Shown here in pieces: positions 55,240 through 64,000 of a stretch of DNA of 64,000 nt. The DNA lies in the NCBI RefSeq assembly GCF_000014065.1, contig NC_008044.1, positions 78,501-142,500 on the forward strand, written 5' to 3'. The stretch is from Ruegeria sp. TM1040. Lineage in GTDB: Bacteria; Pseudomonadota; Alphaproteobacteria; Rhodobacterales; Rhodobacteraceae. Position 1 is the first letter of the stretch. Every line of letters begins with the position of its first letter. The notes beneath the pieces are model-generated. The model ran no database searches. It saw only the letters and a list, made by a program, of their open reading frames with translations, and was not told the origin of the DNA. Both the position numbers and the translations under genes were made by a program.

Positions 55240-56100
55240 ATGTCAGGTCAGGCATATTCTATCGAAATGCCGCAAGGGTGGCAGTCACCGGTGGTGATTG
55301 CGTCGCCTCACAGCGGATCGAATTACCCAAAAACCTTTGTTTCTCAGTCGATTCTGGACGCAAACCGGCTGCGCAGTAGTGAAGATGCCTTTGTCGATCA
55401 GTTGTTCGCAGCTGCCCCGAGGCTCGGCATGCCATTGCTGACAGCCAAAATGCCCAGAGCCTATGTGGATCTCAATCGCTCCTCCGATGAGCTTGATCCG
55501 GCCTTGATCGAAGGGGCGCGCCGGCGTGGACAGAATCCCCGAATTGCCTCGGGGCTTGGCGTGATTCCCCGCGTGGTCGCGAATGGGCGCGAGATCTATC
55601 GCGGAAAAATCCCGATGGATGAAGCCGTGGCGCGAATCGACGACTATTGGGTCCCCTACCATGCAGCGCTACAGAGGTTGCTGGATGCCTCCCATACGCG
55701 GTTTGGCAGGGCGATCCTTATTGATTGCCACTCCATGCCTCATGAAGCGATCGAAAGCTGCTCTCCGCGACGTGAGAGACGGCCCCAAATCGTGCTGGGC
55801 GATCGCTTTGGCGCTGCTGCCGATGCGGCGATCGTCGACCAGGTCGAGGCGGCCTTTGCCGAAGTTGGCTTTCGTGTTGCGCGCAACAGCCCGTTTGCCG
55901 GCGCTTACATCACGCAAACATACGGGCGCCCTTTCCGTCATCAGCACGCCATTCAGGTTGAGATTGACCGCTCTCTTTATATGCACGAGGCTGACGTCGC
56001 CCCCAACGACGGGTTTGACGACGTGCGCGCGCGTCTGACCCTGGCGTTGCAGCGGATTGCGCAACTGGGTGAGGATCTCACCCCGATGGCAGCAGAATAG
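55240..56100 (+). CDS. N-formylglutamate amidohydrolase family protein
   Basis: A 286-residue metal-dependent deformylase-like protein. Hallmarks: VIASPHSGSNYP with the metal-binding H24 (SPHSG), VDLNRSSDELDPALI, AILIDCHSMPHE and the C-terminal QVEIDRSLYM. It matches HutG2/N-formylglutamate deformylase, the last step of one histidine catabolic route, releasing formate and glutamate. No other hut genes are nearby, so it may instead salvage N-formyl amino acids. The start MSGQAYSIEM at 55240 was chosen; the upstream frame overlaps the tRNA-proximal region. Confidence 0.88.
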   Translation: MSGQAYSIEMPQGWQSPVVIASPHSGSNYPKTFVSQSILDANRLRSSEDAFVDQLFAAAPRLGMPLLTAKMPRAYVDLNRSSDELDPALIEGARRRGQNPRIASGLGVIPRVVANGREIYRGKIPMDEAVARIDDYWVPYHAALQRLLDASHTRFGRAILIDCHSMPHEAIESCSPRRERRPQIVLGDRFGAAADAAIVDQVEAAFAEVGFRVARNSPFAGAYITQTYGRPFRHQHAIQVEIDRSLYMHEADVAPNDGFDDVRARLTLALQRIAQLGEDLTPMAAE

Positions 56101-56136
56101 CCCGAACCGAGCAAGCCCCCGGGGGCGTTCCAGATT

Positions 56137-57408
56137 CTAACGAAGTGACCGACCTTTTCGGATCGCCTCTTTGCCAAAGCGTTTGCGAATCTCATCCGTC
56201 GCGCGTTCTGCATTGGCGCGTTTGGTTGCGTCCGGGTCCAGCAGGTCCCCTGTGGCATCCGCTTGCGCTTCGGGCGCCAACTCGCTGATGCCGCAACCAA
56301 GCAATCGAAATGGGCCTTGCTGGATCGTCTGGTCCAACAGGCGCCGCGCCGTGCGATAGATTTGATCTGCATATTGCGTCGGGCTGTGCAGGGACTGTCG
56401 CCGAGTGAGGGTCGAATGGTTCGCGCGCTTGAGTTTCAGTGTTACCACCCGTCCCGCGAGACCTTTGGCCTTGGCGCGATCTGAAACCTGTTCCGCGAGG
56501 CGCCAGAGGTGGCCATCCAGTACCTCAGAATGCATCGTGTCCTCAAAGAAAGTGGTTTCTTTGGAGATGGATTTGACCGGCGCGCGCGCAGAGACCTTGC
56601 GGCGGTCCTCGCCGCGCGCAAGATGCCAGAGCCGATCTCCCATGCTGCCAAATCTGTCATGGAGATCGCGCCGTTCCCAACGCAGAAGGTCAGAGAAGGC
56701 TCGGATACCCGCCTTTTCGAGCGAAGCCTGTGCAGCGGGGCCAATGCCCCAGATGAGGCGCACAGGTTTGTCGCGAAGAAACTCCGCGGTTTCAGCTTTG
56801 CCGATTACGGAAAACCCGCGCGGCTTGTCGAGGTCGGACGCCACTTTGGCGAGGAACTTATTATGGCTGAGGCCAATGGAGCCCGTGACCCCCAATTCGT
56901 CCTTCATGCGCTTCACAAGCCGCGCGAGCATGACGGCAGGCGCTGCGCCATGCAGCCGCTCTGTGCCCGAGAGATCCATGAAGGCCTCATCCAGAGAAAG
57001 CGGCTCTACTTCAGGTGTCAGTTCGTCCATCATAGCGCGAATGGCGCGGCTGGTTTCGGCGTAGACCTCCATGCGGGGTTTGATCACGACTGCATCGGGG
57101 CAGAGTTTGAGCGCCTGAAACATCGGCATTGCGGAGCGAACGCCGCGAATGCGCGCCACATAGCAGGCCGTGGAGACCACACCGCGATGCCCCCCGCCAA
57201 TTATGACCGGCTTGTCTGCGAGCTCAGGATTATCGCGTTTTTCAACACTTGCATAAAACGCATCACAGTCCATATGCGCGATGGAGAGCGACAAGAGTTC
57301 CTCATGCTGCTTAACGCGCGGGCTGCGGCAGACCGGGCAGCGTTTGGGGCCGCGAGGTGACGTGCCGGGGTCAAAACAATGCAGGCATTCGCGGCATAGG
57401 GCAGGCAT
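56137..57408 (-). CDS. dinB: DNA polymerase IV with Cys-rich N-terminal extension
   Basis: A 423-residue Y-family translesion polymerase. The catalytic N-terminus is IAHMDCDAFYASVE (first Asp D47), followed by GVVSTACYVARIRGVRSAMP and the SLDEAFMDLSG motif with the catalytic DE pair. The little-finger domain follows (about 290-400). Before the polymerase are about 43 residues with a C-x2-C pair at 5/8 and a CPVC pair at 24/27, a zinc-ribbon-like module. The gene stands alone on the minus strand. No LexA-type site was recognised. Confidence 0.92.
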   Translation of the reverse strand: MPALCRECLHCFDPGTSPRGPKRCPVCRSPRVKQHEELLSLSIAHMDCDAFYASVEKRDNPELADKPVIIGGGHRGVVSTACYVARIRGVRSAMPMFQALKLCPDAVVIKPRMEVYAETSRAIRAMMDELTPEVEPLSLDEAFMDLSGTERLHGAAPAVMLARLVKRMKDELGVTGSIGLSHNKFLAKVASDLDKPRGFSVIGKAETAEFLRDKPVRLIWGIGPAAQASLEKAGIRAFSDLLRWERRDLHDRFGSMGDRLWHLARGEDRRKVSARAPVKSISKETTFFEDTMHSEVLDGHLWRLAEQVSDRAKAKGLAGRVVTLKLKRANHSTLTRRQSLHSPTQYADQIYRTARRLLDQTIQQGPFRLLGCGISELAPEAQADATGDLLDPDATKRANAERATDEIRKRFGKEAIRKGRSLR

Positions 57409-57510
57409 GAGGGGCTCGAACTAAGGCAGAATAGGGGTGCTTACCGATGGCGTTCACAGTAGCGTGCACGCAGCGCAAGCAGGCGCATCCATGCGGGGTT
57501 GAACTGTATC

Positions 57511-57930
57511 ATGAGCTTTAAGGGAGCGAAACTGCTGCTGTTTCTCGGGCCTCATCTCCTGGTGATTCTGCGCGACCAGAAAGCGGGTATCCCCTTCCCC
57601 GGACACTGGGATTTTCCGGGTGGCGGCCGGGAGGGTGATGAAACCCCGCAGGCCTGCGCCTTGCGAGAGACCTACGAAGAGGTCGGCCTGATCTTGCCCG
57701 AAAGCCGCATTCACTACAGCCGCCGCTATCCTCGGCCTGATGGTGCAACCTGGTTTTTTGCGGCAGAAATCGGCGCGCGATGCGTGGGGGATATCAAGTT
57801 TGGTGATGAGGGGCAGGGCTGGGATCTGATGACGCCCGAAGACTACATCGCGCATCCCCTCGGCATTCCGCGATTCAAGGTCCGGTTGCAAGACTACCTC
57901 CAGAGCGGGCGCCGCGCAGCCGAGATCTGA
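57511..57930 (+). CDS. NUDIX hydrolase
   Basis: A 139-residue protein with the NUDIX box between residues 38 and 60 (GGGREGDETP...ALRETYEEVGL, matching G-x5-E-x7-RE-x2-EE-x-G). It hydrolyses a nucleoside diphosphate linked to some other group; the substrate is unknown. ATG 57511 is preferred to the earlier TTG at 57499 because the family N-terminus starts near residue 1 here. Confidence 0.88.
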   Translation: MSFKGAKLLLFLGPHLLVILRDQKAGIPFPGHWDFPGGGREGDETPQACALRETYEEVGLILPESRIHYSRRYPRPDGATWFFAAEIGARCVGDIKFGDEGQGWDLMTPEDYIAHPLGIPRFKVRLQDYLQSGRRAAEI

Positions 57931-57993
57931 CCAAATGCGCATTAGTTCGGTCTGCGCTGGAGCCGAGGGAAAAACCCCAAATTTTGTGTTTTT

Positions 57994-58075
57994 GAAAGAA
58001 AGCCCCCGCACAATTGGCGGGGGAAGGTGACGTTTCTCAGGAAGAGGTAAACGTCAGGGGAGTGTCTCACCCCTA
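57994..58075 (-). ncRNA. Candidate structured small RNA with three stem-loops
   Basis: Read on the minus strand, three hairpins follow one another: AGGGG/CCCCT (58056-58060 with 58070-58074), GACGTTT/AAACGTC (58029-58035 with 58049-58055, loop ACCTCTTCCTGAG) and CCCCCGC/GCGGGGG (58003-58009 with 58017-58023), the last followed by CTTTCTTT as a terminator tail. A TTGCGA...TGAATC pair lies upstream (about 58077-58105). The pyrimidine-rich loop CCTCTTCC could pair with Shine-Dalgarno sequences, similar to CcsR-type alphaproteobacterial sRNAs. There is no coding frame in this stretch. It could also be the 3' end of the pyrF transcript. Confidence 0.45.
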
Positions 58076-58105
58076 GATTCACCCATGTGAGCCAGTTTCG
58101 CAAAG

Positions 58106-58343
58106 GTTGAGAGGGTGTTTGAGGGGATTTAACGGTCTGCCCTGTGCTTTCGATGTCACGCCGCATACATTCAACTTTTCAAATCGAGCCGGGGTGCGAC
58201 TCAATTTGTTCTTTGATCCCTGCGGGTTGCGGTCGAGCGGCGCGTTAGGGTGGCCCCGCAGGGCGCAACGGGGCTATTTGGTGCGTTTGCGTTTGTTTAT
58301 CGGGGTCGAGCGCACAAAAAACAGGCGTGTGGCTGCGCGTGCC
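58106..58343. other. Intergenic sequence without recognisable features
   Basis: About 240 bases between the candidate sRNA and the end of pyrF. Open frames here have no similarity that I can recognise, and their composition looks non-coding. No strong hairpin or promoter was identified. Confidence 0.5.
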
Positions 58344-59069
58344 TCAGTTCGGCGCTTTCGCCTGCGGGCTGTTCATCTCTTGCAGAATTGACTCTGCCGC
58401 TACCCGGGGTGCTTCCGCCTGCCAGATCGGGCGACCGACAACGATGTGGTCAACGCCGGAAGCAAGAGCCTGCGCCGGGGTTGTAACGCGCTTCTGGTCG
58501 CCAAGGTCAGCGCCCACCGGGCGCACACCAGGAGTGACGATCAGCTTGCCTTCTGCTTCGGGCAGGGAGCGGATCATGGCGGCTTCCTGCGGGCTTGCAA
58601 TGACGCCATCTGCGCCAGCCGAGAACGCCTTGCCGGCGCGCTCTTGCACCAGATCTTTGATCTCACCGGATTTGATCATCGCCCCATCCAGATCGTCGCG
58701 ATCCAGCGACGTAAGGATTGTCACGGCGAGGATCTTCAGATCCTTGCCCGCAGCCCCTTCTTTTGCGGCGCGCACCACATAGGGGTCGCCGTGCACGGTC
58801 AGGAAGTCGAGATCGAACTGCGCCAATCCGCGCACCGCGTTTTCCACGGTGGCCCCGATGTCAAAGAGCTTCATGTCGAGGAAGATCTTTTTACCTAACT
58901 CTTGCTTCAACTCATTTGCGAGGGCCAGCCCGCCCCCGGTGAGCATCCCAAGGCCGATTTTGTAGAATGAGACCGCGTCACCCAGCTGTTCCGCCAGTTT
59001 GAGCCCTTCAAGGGCGTTGGGAACATCCATGGCAACGATCAGGCGGTCATCTGCGAGGGGGCTGGTCAT
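58344..59069 (-). CDS. pyrF: Orotidine 5'-phosphate decarboxylase
   Basis: A 241-residue TIM-barrel enzyme of pyrimidine synthesis that converts OMP to UMP. Motifs: RLIVAMDVPN, the active-site IFLDMKLFDIGATVENAV with the conserved DxK-x2-D arrangement, and the C-terminal VTPGVRPVGADLGDQKR plus VVGRPIW phosphate-binding loop. The start at 59069 (MTSPLADDRLIV) is chosen because the upstream frame has no family residues. It runs divergently from clpB, with 244 bases between the two starts. Confidence 0.95.
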   Translation of the reverse strand: MTSPLADDRLIVAMDVPNALEGLKLAEQLGDAVSFYKIGLGMLTGGGLALANELKQELGKKIFLDMKLFDIGATVENAVRGLAQFDLDFLTVHGDPYVVRAAKEGAAGKDLKILAVTILTSLDRDDLDGAMIKSGEIKDLVQERAGKAFSAGADGVIASPQEAAMIRSLPEAEGKLIVTPGVRPVGADLGDQKRVTTPAQALASGVDHIVVGRPIWQAEAPRVAAESILQEMNSPQAKAPN

Positions 59070-59205
59070 CGGGGATACTCCGGTTTTTAGGGCAAGCTGG
59101 CGCCTTCCTACTGTCTTAGAAGGGCCTCGAAAAGGGGAGACGGTGGCTTTTTGCCAGAGTTGATCCCGGTCAAGGTTCGTCAACTTCTCGGATGTTACTC
59201 TGGGA

Positions 59206-59233
59206 CTTGAAGATGGGGCTCGAATGCCCACAT
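59206..59233 (+). promoter_or_regulatory. Sigma-32 (RpoH)-type heat-shock promoter of clpB
   Basis: CTTGAA (59206-59211) and CCCACAT (59227-59233) are separated by 15 bases, close to the RpoH consensus CTTGAA-N13-15-CCCCATNT. The pair lies about 80 bases upstream of the clpB start codon, where a heat-shock promoter is expected. Prediction by pattern only. Confidence 0.7.
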
Positions 59234-59313
59234 CTTTGATCAAGGCCTACACCGACCCTGTGCCGCCAAGCGGGCGGGGTCACGAGAGGGGCGCTTATGA
59301 AGAGGAGAAGAAG

Positions 59314-61932
59314 ATGGACTTGAACAAGTTCACTGAACGGGCGCGTGGTTTTGTGCAGGCGTCCCAGACGATTGCGTTGCGTGAAGGCCACCAGCGCCTG
59401 ACACCGGAACATATCCTGAAAGCATTGCTCGACGACGATCAAGGCATGGCGTCGAACCTGATTGCGCACGCGGGCGGGAACATCGCGCGTGTGAGCGAGG
59501 CAGTAGAAGCCGCGATCGGCAAGTTGCCGAAGGTTTCTGGCGATGCTGGTCAGATCTATCTGGACGGGCAAACCGCCAAGGTTCTGGATGAAGCGGCCAA
59601 GGTGGCCGAAAAAGCGGGCGACAGCTTTGTCCCGGTCGAGCGACTGCTGACAGCGCTTGCCCTCGTGAAATCCAAGGCAAAGGATGCGCTGGACGCAGGT
59701 GGCGTGACGGCGCAGAAGCTCAATGAGGCGATCAACGACGTACGCAAGGGGCGCACGGCGGATACCGCAACCGCAGAGGATACTTATGAGGCGCTGAAGA
59801 AGTTCACCCTCGACCTCACGGAGCGTGCGAGAGAGGGCAAGATCGACCCGATCATTGGCCGCGATGACGAAATTCGCCGCGCCATGCAGGTTCTGTCGCG
59901 TCGCACCAAGAACAACCCTGTGCTGATCGGCGAGCCGGGCGTGGGTAAAACCGCGATTGCCGAAGGCATGGCTTTGCGGATCGTCAATGGCGACGTGCCC
60001 GAGAGCCTCAAGGACAAGCGTCTGCTAGCGCTCGACATGGGCGCGCTTATTGCGGGTGCGAAATATCGCGGTGAGTTCGAGGAACGCCTCAAGGGCATCC
60101 TCAATGAGGTGACCGATGCGGCGGGCGAAATCATTCTGTTTATCGACGAGATGCATACCCTTGTAGGGGCAGGCAAATCCGATGGCGCGATGGATGCGGC
60201 CAACCTCATCAAGCCGGCACTTGCTCGCGGTGAGCTGCACTGTATCGGCGCAACCACGCTCGATGAGTATCGTAAATACGTAGAGAAGGACGCAGCCCTG
60301 GCCCGCCGCTTCCAGCCTGTCATGGTCACGGAGCCGACGGTGGAAGACACGATTTCCATCCTGCGTGGCATCAAGGAAAAGTACGAGCTGCACCACGGTG
60401 TCCGCATTGCGGATGCGGCGCTGGTGTCTGCCGCTACGCTCTCGAACCGCTATATCACCGACCGGTTCCTGCCCGACAAGGCGATTGACCTTATGGACGA
60501 GGCGGCATCGCGCCTGCGGATGGAGGTGGACTCCAAACCCGAAGAGCTCGACGCGCTGGATCGGCAGATCCTGCAGATGCAGATCGAAGAAGAAGCGCTG
60601 AAGCTCGAGGATGATGCGGCGTCGAAGGACCGGTTGGAGCATCTCCAGAAGGAACTGGCAGACCTGCAGGAGCGTTCGCGCGAAATGACCGCGCAATGGC
60701 AGTCCGAGCGTGACAAGCTCGCCTCTGCGCGTGATCTGAAAGAGCAGCTTGATCGCGCACGTGCCGAACTCGACATCGCCAAACGCGAGGGGAATCTCGC
60801 CAAGGCGGGTGAGCTGTCTTATGGCGTCATTCCGGGGTTGGAAAAGCAGCTCTCTGAGGCCGAACAGAAAGAAGAGCAGGGCCTGATGGTCGAGGAAGCG
60901 GTGCGCCCGGAGCAGATTGCAGCTGTGGTGGAACGCTGGACCGGTATTCCGACCTCAAAGATGTTGGAGGGCGAGCGCGAGAAGCTCTTGCGGATGGAAG
61001 ATGGCCTGCACAAGCGCGTCATTGGTCAGAACGCCGCCGTGACGGCCGTGGCTAACGCGGTGCGTCGGGCGCGCGCGGGGCTCAATGATGAGAACCGTCC
61101 GCTGGGGTCCTTCCTATTCCTTGGGCCGACCGGCGTGGGGAAAACCGAGCTCACCAAAGCTGTGGCCGAGTTCCTCTTTGACAATGACAGCGCGATGGTA
61201 CGCATCGACATGTCGGAGTTCATGGAGAAACACGCAGTCGCACGTCTGATCGGTGCCCCTCCGGGCTATGTCGGGTATGACGAGGGCGGCGTGCTCACCG
61301 AGGCGGTGCGGCGCAGACCTTATCAGGTGGTTCTGTTTGACGAGGTCGAAAAGGCCCACCCGGACGTGTTCAACGTGCTCTTGCAGGTGCTCGATGATGG
61401 CGTGCTGACCGATGGTCAGGGCCGGACCGTGGACTTCAAGCAGACGCTGATCATCCTGACATCAAACCTCGGAGCGCAGGCGCTGAGTCAGCTGCCAGAT
61501 GGCGCGGATGCAGCAGATGCCAAACGCGACGTGATGGATGCGGTGCGGGCACACTTCCGGCCCGAGTTCCTGAACCGTCTGGATGAGACCGTGATCTTTG
61601 ACCGTCTGGGACGGCACGATATGGACGGTATCGTCGAAATCCAGCTTGGGCGTCTCGCCAAGCGTCTGGCGCAACGCAAAATCACGCTGGAGCTGGATGA
61701 GGGGGCAAAGACCTGGCTCGCAGATGAGGGCTACGACCCGGTGTTCGGGGCGCGTCCGCTCAAACGCGTGATCCAGCGCGCCTTGCAAAACCCGTTGGCC
61801 GAGGCCCTGCTGGCTGGCGACATCAAGGACGGTGAAATCGTTCCCGTGTCTGCCGGGGCTGAGGGGCTGGTGATCGGGGATCGCGTCGGCAGCTCCGATC
61901 GTCCGCTGCCGGATGATGCCGTGGTGCATTGA
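59314..61932 (+). CDS. clpB: ATP-dependent disaggregase ClpB
   Basis: An 872-residue Hsp100 chaperone that rescues aggregated proteins with DnaK. The N-terminal Clp repeat domain (1-150), the first AAA+ domain with GEPGVGKTA, the coiled-coil middle domain (about 405-530), the second AAA+ domain with GPTGVGKTE and the C-terminal domain are all present. I chose ATG 59314 ([10 protein letters not shown]) with GAGGAGAAG upstream; the frame opens earlier but is not conserved. The sigma-32-like promoter upstream fits heat induction. A terminator follows. Confidence 0.98.
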   Translation: MDLNKFTERARGFVQASQTIALREGHQRLTPEHILKALLDDDQGMASNLIAHAGGNIARVSEAVEAAIGKLPKVSGDAGQIYLDGQTAKVLDEAAKVAEKAGDSFVPVERLLTALALVKSKAKDALDAGGVTAQKLNEAINDVRKGRTADTATAEDTYEALKKFTLDLTERAREGKIDPIIGRDDEIRRAMQVLSRRTKNNPVLIGEPGVGKTAIAEGMALRIVNGDVPESLKDKRLLALDMGALIAGAKYRGEFEERLKGILNEVTDAAGEIILFIDEMHTLVGAGKSDGAMDAANLIKPALARGELHCIGATTLDEYRKYVEKDAALARRFQPVMVTEPTVEDTISILRGIKEKYELHHGVRIADAALVSAATLSNRYITDRFLPDKAIDLMDEAASRLRMEVDSKPEELDALDRQILQMQIEEEALKLEDDAASKDRLEHLQKELADLQERSREMTAQWQSERDKLASARDLKEQLDRARAELDIAKREGNLAKAGELSYGVIPGLEKQLSEAEQKEEQGLMVEEAVRPEQIAAVVERWTGIPTSKMLEGEREKLLRMEDGLHKRVIGQNAAVTAVANAVRRARAGLNDENRPLGSFLFLGPTGVGKTELTKAVAEFLFDNDSAMVRIDMSEFMEKHAVARLIGAPPGYVGYDEGGVLTEAVRRRPYQVVLFDEVEKAHPDVFNVLLQVLDDGVLTDGQGRTVDFKQTLIILTSNLGAQALSQLPDGADAADAKRDVMDAVRAHFRPEFLNRLDETVIFDRLGRHDMDGIVEIQLGRLAKRLAQRKITLELDEGAKTWLADEGYDPVFGARPLKRVIQRALQNPLAEALLAGDIKDGEIVPVSAGAEGLVIGDRVGSSDRPLPDDAVVH

Positions 61933-61955
61933 GCACCCACCTATATAAGGAAAAT

Positions 61956-61984
61956 GGGGTCGCCCTCTGGGGCGGCCCTTTTTT
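61956..61984 (+). terminator. Rho-independent terminator of clpB
   Basis: Stem GGGTCGCCC/GGGCGGCCC (61957-61965 with 61970-61978, one G-U pair) has a 4-base loop and is followed by six T (61979-61984), 24 bases past the clpB stop codon. Confidence 0.9.
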
Positions 61985-62121
61985 AAACGAACGTCTGAAT
62001 TCTAAAGGTCTCGTGATGGAGCGCGTTGCAGTCGTGACCCGCCTCTCCGGGCAGTAATGCTACAAGTTAACGGAGGGCGGCCCTTAAGGGCCGCGTGATC
62101 CGACGACAGAAAGGAAGTGCG

Positions 62122-63615
62122 ATGGGGTTTGCAATGAACGCGGTGTCGATTCTTGCGGTGATGTTCATCTGTTTGATTGGCGTATTGGGCCTTGTGGCAC
62201 TGATCATGTTCCTCATCGATCGCAGCCAGACGCAGGACGCCATTCGGCGCAACTATCCGGTTCTTGGCCGGTTTCGTCACCTCTTCAGCACCCTTGGAGA
62301 GTTCTTCCGCCAGTATTTCTTTGCAATGGACCGCGAGGAATTGCCTTTCAACCGGGCTCAGCGGGAATGGATTGCCCGTGCCTGTGCGGGTGTGACGAAC
62401 ACAGTCGCCTTTGGCTCTACGCGCAATACATCCGTGCCCGGAACGCCAATTTTTGTGAATGCGCCCTTTCCACCCCTTGATGATCAATTTGCAAGCGCGG
62501 AACCGATGCTCATCGGTCCCACTGCGCGTGTACCATATAATGCGCCGTCCTTCTTCAATATCTCGGGTATGAGCTACGGGGCCCTCTCGCGCCCGGCCAT
62601 TACAGCCCTGAGCCGTGGGGCGCGCGAAGCAGGGGTTTGGCTCAACACCGGTGAAGGCGGATTGAGCCCGTTTCACCTAGATGGCGGGTGCGACATCGTC
62701 TTTCAGATCGGAACTGCCAAATACGGTGTGCGAGACACGGCCGGCAACCTAAGCGATGCGCGGCTCAAGGAGCTTGCGGAGATCCCACAGGTCAAGATGT
62801 TTGAGCTAAAGCTCGCGCAGGGGGCCAAACCCGGGAAGGGCGGCATACTGCCCGCCGAGAAGGTCAACGCCGAGATTGCAGAGATTCGCGGCATTACAGA
62901 GGGTGAGGCCAGTATTTCACCGAACCGTCATCTCGACATCGCGAATTACGATGACCTCTTGGATATCGTGGCGCGCATCCGGGAAGTCACGGGTAAGCCC
63001 GTGGGCATCAAGACCGTCGCCGGCTCCGAGGTCGCCCTGCGCGAGATGTTCCTGAACTTTGCCGCACGGCCCGAGGATGTGCCGGATTGCATCACCATAG
63101 ACGGTGGAGAAGGCGGCACCGGCGCGGCACCGATGCCTTTGATCGATCTTGTCGGCATGTCTGTGCGTGAGGCGCTGCCTTTGGTCTGCAATCTGCGCGA
63201 CGAATATGGCTTCAAGGACCGTATTCGCCTGATTTCGAGCGGCAAGCTGGTCAACCCCGGTGATGTGGCCTGGGCGCTGGCCGCAGGGGCGGATTTTGTG
63301 ACTTCGGCGCGCGGGTTCATGTTTTCCCTGGGGTGTATCCAGGCGCTCAAGTGCAATCGCAACACCTGCCCCACCGGCATCACCACGCATGATCCGCGTT
63401 TTCAAAAGGGGCTGGTGGTCGAGGACAAGTATAAAAAGGTCGCGCGCTACGCCCGTGAGGTGATCCACGAGGTGGAAACCATCGCGCATTCCGTGGGCGT
63501 TGACGAGCCGCGCAAGATGCGGCGCCGTCATGTGCGGATCGTGGGCGAAGGCGGGGCGTCGGTTCCGATGAACGTGGATCAGCCCTCTTACGGCAGCAGG
63601 GGCAGCAACGCCTGA
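62122..63615 (+). CDS. Membrane-anchored FMN-binding glutamate-synthase-domain protein
   Basis: A 497-residue protein with an N-terminal membrane helix (about 8-32), then a glutamate synthase central/FMN domain. SGMSYGALSRPAI, NTGEGGLSPFH and the FMN-site DGGEGGTGAAP fit the family. The [3Fe-4S] cysteines are C405, C411 and C416 in CIQALKCNRNTC. It has neither the glutaminase nor the C-terminal domain of GltB. Homologues exist across bacteria; the reaction of this stand-alone form is not established to my knowledge. ATG 62122 has AAGGAAG upstream. Its 3' end overlaps the convergent small membrane-protein gene by 28 bases. Confidence 0.88.
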   Translation: MGFAMNAVSILAVMFICLIGVLGLVALIMFLIDRSQTQDAIRRNYPVLGRFRHLFSTLGEFFRQYFFAMDREELPFNRAQREWIARACAGVTNTVAFGSTRNTSVPGTPIFVNAPFPPLDDQFASAEPMLIGPTARVPYNAPSFFNISGMSYGALSRPAITALSRGAREAGVWLNTGEGGLSPFHLDGGCDIVFQIGTAKYGVRDTAGNLSDARLKELAEIPQVKMFELKLAQGAKPGKGGILPAEKVNAEIAEIRGITEGEASISPNRHLDIANYDDLLDIVARIREVTGKPVGIKTVAGSEVALREMFLNFAARPEDVPDCITIDGGEGGTGAAPMPLIDLVGMSVREALPLVCNLRDEYGFKDRIRLISSGKLVNPGDVAWALAAGADFVTSARGFMFSLGCIQALKCNRNTCPTGITTHDPRFQKGLVVEDKYKKVARYAREVIHEVETIAHSVGVDEPRKMRRRHVRIVGEGGASVPMNVDQPSYGSRGSNA

Positions 63616-63989
63616 TCTGGAAAGAGCAGAGCCGCCAGCAGCGCCACCGCAATCCCGGCAAAGATCCAAGAGGCGCGGCGCAGGGTGGGGTGGCCGCTCC
63701 AGGCTTGCATCAGGACCGCAGCGCCACCGTTGGACAAGATACCAAGCGCAAGCACCTCATGGCTGACCTCTCCGCCGAGGGCTGCGATGAGACCGGAAAA
63801 ATACATGCCGAGCAGCACCAGAAGCGTCAGTCCATACAGCCGGTAGGTGAGCGGGCTGTCGCCATATTGCGCCATCAGACCATTCAGCCGCTTCTGTGGC
63901 GCAAAAAGGAACAGATGCGTGAGGCCAAGGGTGACAAGGATCTTGATTCCCAAGATCACGGTGAGCGGGTTCATTGAGACATCAGTCAT
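63588..63989 (-). CDS. Small polytopic membrane protein
   Basis: A 133-residue protein with about four hydrophobic helices (residues about 8-30, 48-70, 78-95 and 105-130) and no catalytic motif that I recognise. The start at 63989 (MTDVSMNP) is near the window end; an in-frame Met follows at residue 6. The gene is convergent with the flavoprotein and overlaps it by 28 bases. Function unknown. Whether it belongs to an operon with something beyond the window cannot be seen. Confidence 0.7.
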   Translation of the reverse strand: MTDVSMNPLTVILGIKILVTLGLTHLFLFAPQKRLNGLMAQYGDSPLTYRLYGLTLLVLLGMYFSGLIAALGGEVSHEVLALGILSNGGAAVLMQAWSGHPTLRRASWIFAGIAVALLAALLFPDQALLPLLP

Positions 63990-64000
63990 GACGGTCCCTC

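Overview
The window reads as chromosomal DNA of an alphaproteobacterium of the Rhodobacterales, most likely a marine Roseobacter-group relative (Ruegeria/Phaeobacter-like). Grounds: a GC-rich sequence; a pnp-rpsO-truB-rbfA block; families I know mainly from this order (the small protein I recall as DUF6525, DUF1674, DUF3035 and DUF3775 proteins); a TroABCD-type metal importer with a Fur/Mur-like operator; an ALDH16-type aldehyde dehydrogenase beside deoC; and split saccharopine-pathway genes. Genes are packed tightly with many ATGA start/stop overlaps. I see no phage, transposon, CRISPR array or rRNA, and only one tRNA.

Layout. 1-2.5 kb: end of a 1-Cys peroxiredoxin and two surface-polysaccharide genes. 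2.5-11.1 kb (minus strand): rbfA, truB, rpsO and pnp, interrupted by a phosphodiester glycosidase, a DUF1643 protein, an RTX-repeat protein and a Zur-box-preceded COG0523 GTPase with a small partner. 11.2-21.5 kb (mostly plus): dapB, sdhAF4-like, rsmB, heparinase-like, purH, lspA, a lipoprotein and a paired M16 protease. 21.5-24.9 kb (minus): ALDH16 and deoC. 25-29.1 kb: Mn/Zn ABC importer. 29.1-34 kb: mutL, rmuC, a membrane nucleotide cyclase and a DUF3775 protein. 34-37.7 kb (minus): two saccharopine dehydrogenases, a GST and a histidine phosphatase.

37.7-50.4 kb is the most distinctive region. A WGR-domain miniprotein, a response regulator and a hybrid histidine kinase face a plus-strand cluster of an acyl-CoA synthetase, a complete branched-chain-type ABC importer (LivG, H, M, K, F) and a second, PaaK-like adenylate-forming enzyme. 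Inside the transporter run sit a minus-strand membrane-protein gene and a tiny plus-strand membrane-protein gene. The arrangement suggests sensing, uptake and CoA activation of an unidentified carboxylate.

50.5-54.4 kb: an iron permease and an iron-binding protein separated by a second COG0523 GTPase, with no ATPase gene. 54.8-64 kb: rpmJ, tRNA-Val(GAC), N-formylglutamate amidohydrolase, DNA polymerase IV with a Cys-rich N-terminus, a NUDIX hydrolase, a candidate structured sRNA, pyrF, clpB behind a sigma-32-like promoter, a membrane-anchored glutamate-synthase-like flavoprotein and a small membrane protein.

All assignments come from reading translated sequence and motifs by eye. No database search was run, so family names rest on recognition, and substrates of transporters and ligases are inference.
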